Part shown: positions 1-7,233 of the stretch, in pieces
Layout: every line of letters begins with the position of its first letter
Numbering within the stretch: position 1 is the first letter of the stretch
Source: Pseudomonadota bacterium
Lineage (GTDB): Bacteria > Pseudomonadota > Gammaproteobacteria > Xanthomonadales > SZUA-36
NCBI GenBank assembly: GCA_022565025.1
Contig: JADFKH010000004.1
Coordinates: forward strand, 1-34,894
Direction of reading: 5' to 3'
DNA: 34,894 nucleotides
Made by a program: the position numbers and the translations under genes
The notes under the pieces: model-generated
What the model was told of the DNA's origin: nothing
Seen by the model: only the letters and a program-made list of their open reading frames with translations
The model's database searches: none

Positions 1-107
1 CTTTTTGCTTTTTCTGCCGCGTAGCGGCTTCGTCCAACGAGTGCAATGAGGGTAACAACAGGCAACGATAAGGCCGCAGTTACAAAAACAGATTGAGACA
101 AATCCAT
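1..107 (-). CDS. Partial small membrane protein, N-terminus only
   Basis: An open frame starts with ATG at 107-105 on the minus strand and runs off the left edge. The visible 35 residues begin MDLSQSVFVTAALSL. They form one clear hydrophobic segment (about residues 7-25) followed by a basic, Lys- and Arg-rich stretch, which is the pattern of an N-terminal membrane anchor. The start lies inside the 3' end of the upstream gene (stop at 80-82), giving a 28-base overlap in another frame that would suit translational coupling. No good SD precedes the ATG. The family is not recognisable from so little sequence, so the gene is supported only by hydrophobicity and context. Confidence 0.4.
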   Translation of the reverse strand, partial: MDLSQSVFVTAALSLPVVTLIALVGRSRYAAEKAK

Positions 108-550
108 TGGCGTTGATTCATATCTTTTGCTTTTCGAATGATCATTAGCGCATCGCATGCCCTCGTACGAACCAGCCATGATTCACTTTTTAATGCATGC
201 ATTACATCATTTTCAGCTTGTTTCCCAAATTTGGCTACAGCTTCATAGTAAATTGCCCCTTCTTCACCATTTGCTTGGAAAAAATTAGCTACCAGGGCAG
301 GTATGGACAATTCCGGTAAAATTTTCTGCTCACCGACTGTGCTTGCAACCATTGTTCTGACGTTTTGATCCTTATGGTGTATCAATCCAACCCATTGCTC
401 ATGGCAGTCACGGCTGTTCGATGATATAAGCTTTTGTATGATCATTGAGCTATTTCTATCCCATTGCTGTATACCGTCTATGCCATCAACATCACAGGCA
501 TGCGTTAAATGGGTAAAGAGATTAAGTAATAATATGGTTAGAATTCGCAT
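80..550 (-). CDS. Secreted HEAT-repeat-like hypothetical protein
   Basis: A 156-residue protein starting at ATG 550-548. Residues 1-18 are a hydrophobic signal peptide (MRILTILLLNLFTHLTHA) followed by Cys19. The surroundings of that Cys fit a lipobox poorly, so export with signal peptidase I cleavage is as likely as lipidation. The rest is helical, with HEAT-like segments such as the one around AIYYEAVAKFGKQAENDV, where small and hydrophobic residues alternate as in damage- or stability-sensing HEAT proteins. The last dozen residues look unrelated to the repeat, so the C-terminus may be frayed. It is divergent from apbE, with 43 bases between the starts, and has no strong SD. Its base composition is AT-richer than most of the window. 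Function unknown. Confidence 0.55.
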   Translation of the reverse strand: MRILTILLLNLFTHLTHACDVDGIDGIQQWDRNSSMIIQKLISSNSRDCHEQWVGLIHHKDQNVRTMVASTVGEQKILPELSIPALVANFFQANGEEGAIYYEAVAKFGKQAENDVMHALKSESWLVRTRACDALMIIRKAKDMNQRQWICLNLFL

Positions 551-593
551 TGTTTTGAACTATAACGTTTTAGCTAACCGGCGCGCAAACGAT

Positions 594-1652
594 GTGGGGT
601 CAGAGAACCATTTCCTCAAGAAAAAATTAATAATCATCGTTGTATGCCTGGTCTTGCTGGCTGCGTGCCATCGAAACGAGGAACAAAACGCCGAGTTTTT
701 TGTCTTCGGCACGATCGTTGAGGTGAAGCTCTGGGGTGCTTCGCAGGAGCAGGGTGATCGCGCGTTCACTGAATTGCAGCAAATGTTCCAGGGGATGCAC
801 CGGGACTGGCATGCCTGGGAGCCGGGCAGGCTGACGGAAATCAACCAGGCCTTCGCAAACGGACAGACGGCAAAAGCGGACGCGGACATCGTTGCAATGG
901 TCCGGCGCTCACAGGAGATCGAAAAGCTCTCGGGAGGCCGCTTCAACCCGGCGATCGGCGCGCTGATCCGCTTGTGGGGTTTCCACACCTCTGACTATCC
1001 GGTCATCGGCCCGCCCCCGGACCAGGCCAGTATCGATGAACTACTCACCCACCGGCCCTCAAGCCAGGACATCCACATCGACGGCCTGCAACTGAGGTCT
1101 GAAAACCCGTATGTTCAGCTGGATTTTGGCGGTATTGCCAAGGGTTATGCGGTGGACCTGGCCATCGGGCGTATGCGGGAGCTGGGTATCACCAGCGCCA
1201 TTGTGAACGCGGGGGGGGATCTACGTGCGATGGGACGTCACGGCGACCGGCCATGGAAAGTGGCGGTCAGGAAGCCCGGCGGCGGCGTCATCGGGGCGGT
1301 GGAGGTCCGCGACGATGAAGCCCTGTTCACTTCGGGAAATTATGAGCGTTTCCGGCAGGACCAGCGCAAGCGCTACCCGCACATTCTGGACCCGCGCAGC
1401 GGCTGGCCAGTGGAGGACGTGGCATCCGTCACGGTTATCGCCGGTGAGGGTATTGTGGCGGACGCGGCCGCAACAGCGCTGGTGGTAGCGGGCCTGAATG
1501 GGTGGCCCGCAGTAGCCCGGGCGCTTGATCTGAACCAGGTGCTGGTCGTAGATGAGTTCGGCATGGTCTACCTGACGCCGGAAATGGAGCGGAGAATGCA
1601 GTTTTCCGGGGATGTGGAGCGAGTGATTGTCGACCTCAGCCTAAAGCATTGA
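594..1652 (+). CDS. apbE: FAD:protein FMN transferase, lipoprotein (ApbE family)
   Basis: ApbE transfers FMN from FAD onto Thr or Ser of target flavoproteins such as Nqr/Rnf subunits on the periplasmic side. From the GTG at 594 the protein has 352 residues, the usual length. It opens with a lipoprotein signal, KKK then a hydrophobic run ending LLAAC (Cys25). Family signatures follow: the N-terminal FGTIVEVKLWG strand, GGRFNPAIGAL, LDFGGIAKGYAVD, NAGGDLRAMG, HILDPRSGWPV and the C-terminal ADAAATALVVAG motif. The frame stays open far upstream (to 438), but that part has no lipoprotein character. GTG 594 is the only plausible start next to the signal peptide, and no SD precedes it. The first codons lie in a REP-like repeat arm, so the original start may have been replaced. 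No Nqr or Rnf gene is nearby, so the target is unknown. Confidence 0.88.
   Translation: MGSENHFLKKKLIIIVVCLVLLAACHRNEEQNAEFFVFGTIVEVKLWGASQEQGDRAFTELQQMFQGMHRDWHAWEPGRLTEINQAFANGQTAKADADIVAMVRRSQEIEKLSGGRFNPAIGALIRLWGFHTSDYPVIGPPPDQASIDELLTHRPSSQDIHIDGLQLRSENPYVQLDFGGIAKGYAVDLAIGRMRELGITSAIVNAGGDLRAMGRHGDRPWKVAVRKPGGGVIGAVEVRDDEALFTSGNYERFRQDQRKRYPHILDPRSGWPVEDVASVTVIAGEGIVADAAATALVVAGLNGWPAVARALDLNQVLVVDEFGMVYLTPEMERRMQFSGDVERVIVDLSLKH
596..619 (+). repeat. Solo arm of a REP-like palindromic repeat
   Basis: The stretch GGGGTCAGAGAACCATTT plus CCTCAA matches, at all but two positions, the left arm of the palindromic element inside the E2 gene at 7678. The shared pattern is GGG-R-TCAGAGAACCATTT-CC-Y-CAA. 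Such GGGTCAGAG-type sequences are typical of REP elements mobilised by RAYT (Y1) transposases in Gammaproteobacteria. No RAYT gene is in the window. This copy covers the start region of apbE. Confidence 0.6.
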
Positions 1653-1664
1653 ATCTTCAGTGTT

Positions 1665-1943
1665 TCAATATGTAGCTCTATTCTGACGATATCCAGCTAC
1701 TTCTGCGGCATCAATAAGACCTTGCTTGACCAGTTCTGATGTAATCGCCCCGTTTGTTCGTGCAAAACTTTCCGCCAGTTCATCAACAGAACAGCCTTGC
1801 TTGAATTTTGCTGCTGCTTCCGCCCTCAGTTCTGTGGTCCATGGCAGCCCCGCATTCCTGGGTTTGCCGTTTTCAACGTTGTCTTTCTGTCTTGCAATTA
1901 CAGTGTCCAGTATAGATAGGGCGAAGCCAAAAAAATCGTTCAA
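1665..1943 (-). CDS. Small helix-turn-helix-like hypothetical protein
   Basis: A 92-residue protein read from TTG at 1943-1941. The C-terminal half resembles the short helix-turn-helix domain seen at the end of some helicases and phage proteins. It has a Trp near the start (GLPWTTELRAEAAAKF), then a sensor-like pair of helices (CSVDELAESFARTNGAI), ending in VKQGLI. In such domains the Trp opens a Myb-like fold and the two later helices bind DNA. The N-terminal 25 residues are hydrophobic and less typical. No SD supports the TTG, so the true start is uncertain. It ends 12 bases from the apbE stop on the opposite strand (convergent). DNA binding is an inference from pattern only. Confidence 0.5.
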   Translation of the reverse strand: MNDFFGFALSILDTVIARQKDNVENGKPRNAGLPWTTELRAEAAAKFKQGCSVDELAESFARTNGAITSELVKQGLIDAAEVAGYRQNRATY

Positions 1944-2273
1944 AGGTGATCGAACCGTGATTCCCTACACAACACGTATCTCTTCACCTACATTCCAGGC
2001 TTTTGGCAACCGGAGAACGCATCATGAAACGCAGCGACGCATTCTTTTAGCATTTTTGTGGTTGAGCAACTATGCTTGACTGCAATCATGGACACAAAGA
2101 AGCCAACCCTTGTCCTTATTTAACGCACTCAAGCGCAGAAACGTATTTCGCATAGGTATCGCTTATGGCATTACCGCGTAGTTGATTGCGCAGATTGCTG
2201 GGCTTGAAGCCTGCAAAACAATGCCAAAACCTGACGAAAAGCAATAAATCCGCCTAATCGCACGGGTACTGAA
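1944..2273. other. 330-base gap between the small HTH gene and the TerB-like gene
   Basis: No intact gene is seen here. Positions 2110-2247 hold a recognisable fossil on the plus strand (separate entry). The segment 1960-2100 has only short frames, including an eight-codon one after a GGAG at about 2010. No terminator or convincing promoter was found. Confidence 0.5.
2110..2247 (+). pseudogene. Fossil N-terminus of a TPR/adenylate-cyclase-like membrane protein
   Basis: In the frame beginning TTG at 2110 the sequence reads LSLFNALKRRNVFRIGIAY, then GITA, a TAG stop at 2179-2181, then LIAQIAGL, ending at a TAA at 2245-2247. ELKRRNVFRVGIAY followed by a tryptophan and a hydrophobic helix (LxxQVAD) is the highly conserved N-terminus of a large family of TPR or TolB-like membrane proteins, often annotated as adenylate cyclase, common in Gammaproteobacteria. 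In that family the residue at the stop is usually Trp (TGG), so TAG is a one-base change. Nothing homologous follows. I read it as a relic left by deletion rather than a functional peptide. Confidence 0.6.
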
Positions 2274-3218
2274 ATGAAACTATTCGAACAACTCATCAAT
2301 ATGCTGATCGTGGGCGCAATTGTGCTGACCGTGGTCAAAACCTACCTCACGGCCAACAAGATCTGGTCGCGTAAACACGAGCCAGTCGTATCGGAAAGTG
2401 TCTCCGTTTCCGCGCAGCTTATCGGCATTGTTACCACCCTCCCGTTCCTGATCAAATACACGCTCATCGATCCCGACTTGATGATTTTTTCCAACATGTC
2501 GATCAAGCTCGCCCTGACCCTGTTTTTCCTGATGATCGGAATCGGTCTGTGGGTGCGCATGGAGGGGCGTGAAGGTCTCTGGAGCAAGGTCAAGCGTGCC
2601 CTGAAACTGGAAAAAGAGGAAAGCCTGGACCTGATCAATGCCCTGGTACGCCCCGCCGGCGCCCGCACCATCCTTGATGTACTGCGCAGACTGGCGATGA
2701 TCGACAAGGACCTGGATGAGCGGGAAATGGCTTTTATCCAGGCATTTGCCGACCGCTGGAACATCAAGATTGATTTTCGCAAGGCCTTCGACTCTGAGAC
2801 CGATCAAGCGACCGATCAGATGCACATTGACCTGCGAAAGAAATTATCTGAATACCTGTCCATCTCGCCGGACAAGGACCAGGCCTCGCAATTCCTCGAC
2901 ATCATCAATTCACTGGTGAGCGTGGATCAGAACATCAGTGGTGAAGAGCAGTTCATTCTTGATGAGATCAAGGGCATGATTGAAAATTACATCAATGCGG
3001 AACAATCAAAAACTGCTTATAGCGTAATCGTTGTGCCCCAGGACCGCGAGGGACGTGCATCCATCCGTGCCCTTCTGCCGGATGTGAAACCCCGGACCGA
3101 ATGGGGCGGGAATGTCTATTGTGCAGGAGTGTACTACTCGCGTCCGTTCGCCGAGATGGTCAGCGAGAAATACCAGGGGCTCAGCCTGTTTTCAACCGTC
3201 AAGACAGTCAGGGAATAA
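2274..3218 (+). CDS. Membrane protein with a TerB-like cytoplasmic domain
   Basis: A 314-residue protein starting at ATG 2274. Three hydrophobic segments (about residues 8-24, 46-63 and 75-94) anchor the N-terminus. The region about 110-230 is all-helical and acidic, with the repeated pattern AMIDKDLDEREMAFI and SVDQNISGEEQFILDEI. This is the hallmark of the TerB/DjlA-like metal-binding helical domain, in which Asp and Glu residues in loops bind cations. The last 80 residues contain a predicted beta segment (YSVIVVPQDRE). TerB domains are linked to membrane stress and tellurite systems, but no other ter gene is present. It is convergent with the regulator at 3313-4350. The domain call is by eye and the cellular role is unknown. 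Confidence 0.7.
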   Translation: MKLFEQLINMLIVGAIVLTVVKTYLTANKIWSRKHEPVVSESVSVSAQLIGIVTTLPFLIKYTLIDPDLMIFSNMSIKLALTLFFLMIGIGLWVRMEGREGLWSKVKRALKLEKEESLDLINALVRPAGARTILDVLRRLAMIDKDLDEREMAFIQAFADRWNIKIDFRKAFDSETDQATDQMHIDLRKKLSEYLSISPDKDQASQFLDIINSLVSVDQNISGEEQFILDEIKGMIENYINAEQSKTAYSVIVVPQDREGRASIRALLPDVKPRTEWGGNVYCAGVYYSRPFAEMVSEKYQGLSLFSTVKTVRE

Positions 3219-3312
3219 TCCAGGACAATCCGGCGAATGGCCCATTGGTTTTATTGCAAGATGTCCGCCGCAGCCTGCATGAAAAAAGGGCTTTTTGCGT
3301 CCTGTACCCGTA

Positions 3313-4350
3313 TTATTCACCGCTAGTTTGAACATGCTGGATCATGGCCTGGATAGCTGAGCTGGCATTAACCGCATGTACTTCGACATCCGGGTATTGC
3401 AAGGAAAATACACGGAATATTTCATCCGCAAACCCCTGGCCCATCGCTTTTACTCCCCTGAATTCAAGCTCAACCACCCGAAATCTGTCCAGGTTTTGCA
3501 TCAACCTTTTTGCTTCGGAGCGCGACACATAATCCTTTCGTAATAATTTGACATGTACCCGTGTCTTCTGGAACTGGTAATCGAATTCTTCCGGTGCATA
3601 ACGTGAAAAAACGTCTTCCAGCTTCAGCCGGGAACCACGTTTGATCTCCACACTGACGGATGTGCCCTTGATGTATCTTGGCGTCGAGACAAAAACATCA
3701 CCCCGGGCACGATCCCACTCCAGTTGGATCCGGTGTGAACGAAGCACGAACCGGTCGGTCGCTTTTGAGGTGAAAAAAATTCCCTCGCCCGAATGCGCGT
3801 CGGGCATCGTCGTGGTTTTACCTTTTACCAGCTCCACCATTGCATCCTGCTCACTATCCAGTGAAAACTTGTCGGCAATCGATGCAAAAACGCCTTTTCC
3901 CCAGTCCTTTATTTCGAAGGAAAGTTTGCCAAGCTCGAGACTTGCACGCACACGGGTTCGGATGGAATCCGAATGATCGATTACGTTATTGAGCATTTCC
4001 GTGAATGCGTAATGGGCTATTGACTCAACATTGATTTTCAACAATCTCGACAAATTCAAACTGAGCGACAAGCGCTGATAGATGCGGCTTTCATCCAGTC
4101 CGGTTACCTGGAATTCAGCGGCAAAATCCTCTTCTACCTGCGACTCACCTGCAGCGTGGTAACGGGCATTTCGAGTGGAGCCCGTTTTGAAGAGTTTACC
4201 GTGATCGATCAACCTTCTCAGGTGGGCATGCAGTGCCTGGCGGCTGATACCAAGATGCAGGGAAAGCTCCCGGCTACCAGTACTGCCGTGTTCATCTATG
4301 TAATCAACAATCGCCTCTCGGACTGACTTTTGTTTCACCGCAAATTCCAT
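3313..4350 (-). CDS. Regulator: HTH + histidine-kinase-like ATPase + STAS-like (DUF4325)
   Basis: A 345-residue protein from ATG 4350-4348. Residues 8-66 form a winged helix-turn-helix (GSRELSLHLGISRQALHAHLRRL). Residues 105-235 form a GHKL/HATPase fold with an N box (E118, N121, N122 in TEMLNNVIDHS), a G1 box (DWGKGV, 149-154) and a G2-like HSGEGIFFTSK (186-196). No phosphorylatable His or receiver is seen. Residues about 255-345 resemble the STAS-like DUF4325 domain. This resembles a Spo0F-independent anti-sigma kinase (SpoIIAB/RsbW type) and its STAS antagonist fused to one DNA-binding domain. It probably binds ATP and DNA and switches between states, but its ligand or target is unknown. 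No SD precedes the ATG. Instead TTGTCAA boxes (TTGACAA on the coding strand) reach right up to it, suggesting autoregulation. Confidence 0.8.
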   Translation of the reverse strand: MEFAVKQKSVREAIVDYIDEHGSTGSRELSLHLGISRQALHAHLRRLIDHGKLFKTGSTRNARYHAAGESQVEEDFAAEFQVTGLDESRIYQRLSLSLNLSRLLKINVESIAHYAFTEMLNNVIDHSDSIRTRVRASLELGKLSFEIKDWGKGVFASIADKFSLDSEQDAMVELVKGKTTTMPDAHSGEGIFFTSKATDRFVLRSHRIQLEWDRARGDVFVSTPRYIKGTSVSVEIKRGSRLKLEDVFSRYAPEEFDYQFQKTRVHVKLLRKDYVSRSEAKRLMQNLDRFRVVELEFRGVKAMGQGFADEIFRVFSLQYPDVEVHAVNASSAIQAMIQHVQTSGE

Positions 4351-4456
4351 TTGTCAATCAATTGTCAATTTCTGTTAAATACTATGGTAAAGCCTAAAAG
4401 CAAATCAAACCATGATTGTCAACTAATTGTCAAGTTTCTTAATTCTCTTTTGTCAA
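4351..4456. promoter_or_regulatory. Array of five TTGTCAA boxes, candidate operator
   Basis: The heptamer TTGTCAA occurs at 4351, 4362, 4416, 4427 and 4450, all in one orientation. The first four form two pairs, each with 11-base spacing (about one helical turn), and each pair is followed by TTTC. The region is AT-rich and lies immediately upstream of the HTH/ATPase/STAS regulator (minus strand), the nearest box touching the start codon. On the coding strand the box reads TTGACAA, which also resembles a -35 element, so promoter and operator may coincide. Binding by the adjacent regulator is inferred. Confidence 0.6.
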
Positions 4457-4509
4457 CCTCAGGAATCAATCAGTACGCAGTTCAGTGCCCTGGACAGGAT
4501 TGCCCGATT

Positions 4510-4992
4510 TCAGAGCTCTTCCAGCGGCAACACCGTCGTGTTTTTCTGCTGCTTCAGGGCGAAGCTGGTGTTGACGGTCCGCACCACGCCGATCTTCAAC
4601 AGGTAGCCGCTGAGAAAATCCTGATAGGTGGCCATGTCGGGCGCGACGATTTTCAGCATATAGTCGTAGTCCCCGCTGGTGGCGTGGCATTCGAGCACCT
4701 GGGGTGCGCGCATGATGGCGCGGTCGAACTTTTCCACGGTCTCGCTGTTATGGTCATGCAGGGATACGTGGGCAAAGCCGAGGATCGACAGGCCGACTTT
4801 TTCCCGATCCAGCACTGCAGCGTAGTGATCGATCACGCCTTCTTCTTCCAGCGCCCGCAACCGCCGCCAACTGGGTGCAGGCGATAAGGAAACGCACTTG
4901 GCGAGGTCACGGTTGGACATCCGCCCGTCTCTTTGCAAGGCGTTTAGAATGGCAATGTCCCGACGATCGATCTTGATAGCAACTTTTTTCAT
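4510..4992 (-). CDS. Lrp/AsnC family transcriptional regulator (BkdR-like)
   Basis: A 160-residue protein from ATG 4992-4990, full length for the family. Residues about 8-60 are the AsnC-type winged helix (DRRDIAILNALQRDGRMSNR, then LAKCVSLSPAPSWRRLRALEE). Residues 66-150 are the RAM ligand-binding domain (VLDREKVGLSILGFAHVSL, ATSGDYDYMLKIVAPDM). It is divergent from the 2-oxo acid dehydrogenase operon with about 124 AT-rich bases between. In Pseudomonas the Lrp homologue BkdR sits in this place and activates bkd in response to branched-chain amino acids. The same role here is inferred from gene order. Confidence 0.87.
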   Translation of the reverse strand: MKKVAIKIDRRDIAILNALQRDGRMSNRDLAKCVSLSPAPSWRRLRALEEEGVIDHYAAVLDREKVGLSILGFAHVSLHDHNSETVEKFDRAIMRAPQVLECHATSGDYDYMLKIVAPDMATYQDFLSGYLLKIGVVRTVNTSFALKQQKNTTVLPLEEL

Positions 4993-5116
4993 TATTTATT
5001 AGTTTGAGTGATATTTTATTGCTCTTTTATCGCATATAACTGCACTAATCGCAAGATAATTCTCATGTAAAAGGTATATTATTTCAGTACACCCAATTGC
5101 TCCGGGAGCTGATACT
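4993..5116. promoter_or_regulatory. Divergent control region, Lrp-type regulator and 2-oxo acid dehydrogenase
   Basis: This 124-base region is clearly AT-richer than its flanks. It holds a -10-like TATATT/TATTAT at about 5083-5090 facing the dehydrogenase, and T-rich tracts facing the regulator. Lrp proteins prefer such bendable AT-rich DNA. No exact operator could be assigned. The SD for the E1 gene (GGGAG, 5104-5108) is at its right end. Confidence 0.45.
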
Positions 5117-7231
5117 TTGGCCGCTGCCAGCCCACTCAAACATCTGCACACCCCCACGGCCAGCGCCAATAGCAGTCTTGACTGGCCGCAAATTGCCTAT
5201 CTGACACTGCTGTCGCGCGCTCTGGATGACCTGGAAGAAGAAAAGCTGCTCCAGTCCCGTGAACTGATTTATCAGTTTTCTGCCCGCGGTCATGACATGG
5301 CACAGGTCATACTCGGTTCACTTTTGGATCAGGCCGGCGACGCTGCCGGTGGTTATTATCGCTCACGCCCGTTGCTGCTGACACTGGGTCTGAGCCTGGA
5401 AGATGCCTTGGCCGGGCCTTTGATGCGTGCCGGCGGGCTGAACGACGGCCGCGACATTGGCGTGGTATTCAACCTGCCACGTAAACACAGTGCATGCTTC
5501 CTGCCCGCGTGTGGCGGCGTGGGCACCCAGTACACACCGATATCCGGCTGGGCTGAATCCATCGTGTACAAGCGTGACCAGCTTGGCGAGACCGACCAGG
5601 CAGGCGCCGTCGGTGTAGCGCTGGGCGGCGACGCTTCTACCGCCAGCAACGGATTTTGGGCGGCTCTGAATAATGCGACCACTCGAAAGCTGCCCATGCT
5701 GTTCTACATCGAGGATAACGGTTATGGCATCTCCGTCCCGTCCCGGGCACAAACGCCCGGCGGTAACATTGCCGAGAATCTGAAGTCCTTCGGCAACCTG
5801 TTCGTGCTCGACGGCGATGGATGCGATCCGCGCCAGGCATCAGAATTTCTTGCAAGAGGCCTGCAGCACGTTCGCGCAGGGGCCGGCCCAGCCCTGGTGC
5901 GTTTGACCGTACCCCGCTTGTCCGGTCATTCCGCCCAGGACACCCAGAAATACAAGAGCGATCTGCAAATCCGGGCCGAGCGTGCCCGCGACCCGCTACC
6001 CCGCTTGAGAGAATTCGTGATCGAAGAGTCTTTGATGACGGATTCGGAATGGGCAGAAACAGCGCAGCGTGCACGCGACGAAGTGCTGGCGGCGCTGGCC
6101 AGTGTCCGCCAGCGCCCGCAGCCCGACCCCGCGCGCATACAGCGCTACGTCTTCAGCGAAACGAGCCCTGACGGCCGGCCTGAATTGCAGCAGCAAGGTG
6201 GCCTGTGGCCACTGGGTCACCAGTTTCCGGTGAGCAGCACGAAACCTCAGCCGGAAAACGAACGCATCAACATGCTGACCGCCATCCGGCGCACACTGGA
6301 CGTCGAGCTGGGCAGCAATCCAAAGCTGGTCGTATTCGGCGAGGACGTAGGCCCCAAGGGCGGTGTGCATGGCGCGACGCTGGGACTGCAGGAAAAGTAC
6401 GGTACCGGGCGTGTTTTCGACACCAGCCTGTCCGAGGAAGGCATCATTGGCCGCTCAGTGGGCATGGCCGCAGCGGGTCTGATGCCGGTGCCGGAAATCC
6501 AGTTCCGCAAGTACGCAGACTCGGCCGAGGAGCAGCTCAACGACTGCGGCACCATGCGCTGGCGTACCGCCAACCGCTTCGCAGCACCGATGGTGGTGCG
6601 CATTCCCGGTGGTTTTTTCAAGGCCGGTGACCCCTGGCACAGCCAGAGCAACGAGGTGAAGTGGATTCACGCCATCGGCTGGCAGTTGGCGATGCCATCC
6701 AACGCCCAAGACGCCGTCGGCCTGCTGCGTTACGCCATGCGCGACAACAACCCGACCATCTTCTTCGAACACCGCTCCATGCTGGACAGCGCATGGGCCA
6801 GACGGCCCTACCCTGGCGACGACTACGTCATCCCCTTCGGCAAAGCGCGCAAAGTTCGTGACGGTAACCGCCTGACCGTAGTCACCTGGGGCGCCATGGT
6901 GCCACGCTGTGAACAAGCTGCGGACCGTGTCGGCGGCGATGTGGAAGTCATCGACCTGCGCACCCTGATGCCCTGGGACAAAGGCGCGGTGATGGAATCC
7001 GTCATGCGGACGCATCGTTGCCTGGTGGTGCATGAAGACAACCTCACTGCCGGTTTCGGCGCCGAGATTACTGCGCTGATTGCCGACGAGGCGTTCTTCG
7101 AGCTTGATGCACCGCCACGGCGCATTGCCATGCCCGACATTCCCAGCCCACACAACCCGTTGCTGCTGAAGGCTGTGCTGCCTGACGTGGATCAAATTGC
7201 CTCCACCATGAGCGAATTGATCGAGATCTGA
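5117..7231 (+). CDS. 2-oxoisovalerate dehydrogenase E1, fused alpha and beta subunits
   Basis: The E1 component decarboxylates branched-chain 2-oxo acids with thiamine diphosphate and acylates the E2 lipoyl group. This single chain of 704 residues contains both subunits. Alpha is about residues 20-350, with the ThDP motif GGDAS (170-174) through EDN (199-201). Beta is from about residue 383 (INMLTAIRRTLDVEL), with FGEDVG, the acidic SLSEEGIIG and the C-terminal VHEDNLTAGFGAEI. In many bacteria these are two genes; fused forms are known in other lineages. The start is TTG 5117-5119, supported by SD GGGAG with eight bases spacing. E2 begins two bases after its stop. Substrate assignment rests on the adjacent Lrp regulator and E2; pyruvate or acetoin use is less likely but not excluded. 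Confidence 0.87.
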   Translation: MAAASPLKHLHTPTASANSSLDWPQIAYLTLLSRALDDLEEEKLLQSRELIYQFSARGHDMAQVILGSLLDQAGDAAGGYYRSRPLLLTLGLSLEDALAGPLMRAGGLNDGRDIGVVFNLPRKHSACFLPACGGVGTQYTPISGWAESIVYKRDQLGETDQAGAVGVALGGDASTASNGFWAALNNATTRKLPMLFYIEDNGYGISVPSRAQTPGGNIAENLKSFGNLFVLDGDGCDPRQASEFLARGLQHVRAGAGPALVRLTVPRLSGHSAQDTQKYKSDLQIRAERARDPLPRLREFVIEESLMTDSEWAETAQRARDEVLAALASVRQRPQPDPARIQRYVFSETSPDGRPELQQQGGLWPLGHQFPVSSTKPQPENERINMLTAIRRTLDVELGSNPKLVVFGEDVGPKGGVHGATLGLQEKYGTGRVFDTSLSEEGIIGRSVGMAAAGLMPVPEIQFRKYADSAEEQLNDCGTMRWRTANRFAAPMVVRIPGGFFKAGDPWHSQSNEVKWIHAIGWQLAMPSNAQDAVGLLRYAMRDNNPTIFFEHRSMLDSAWARRPYPGDDYVIPFGKARKVRDGNRLTVVTWGAMVPRCEQAADRVGGDVEVIDLRTLMPWDKGAVMESVMRTHRCLVVHEDNLTAGFGAEITALIADEAFFELDAPPRRIAMPDIPSPHNPLLLKAVLPDVDQIASTMSELIEI

Positions 7232-7233
7232 AT

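Noticed and set aside
438..593. Upstream extension of apbE to ATG 438 or 534
   Set aside because: It would bury the lipoprotein signal 50 or more residues inside the protein and overlap the divergent HEAT-like gene.
3275..3300. AAAAAAGGGCTTTTT as a terminator between convergent genes
   Set aside because: The stem is only A:T pairs with a two- to four-base loop, too weak to be supported.
4351..4456. Direct repeats considered as iterons of a replication origin
   Set aside because: There is no replication initiator, DnaA box cluster or partition gene nearby, and the repeats abut a regulator gene.
6455..7195. Long open frame on the minus strand across the E1 gene
   Set aside because: It is a shadow of high-GC codon usage in the clearly real E1 gene, with no homology or SD.
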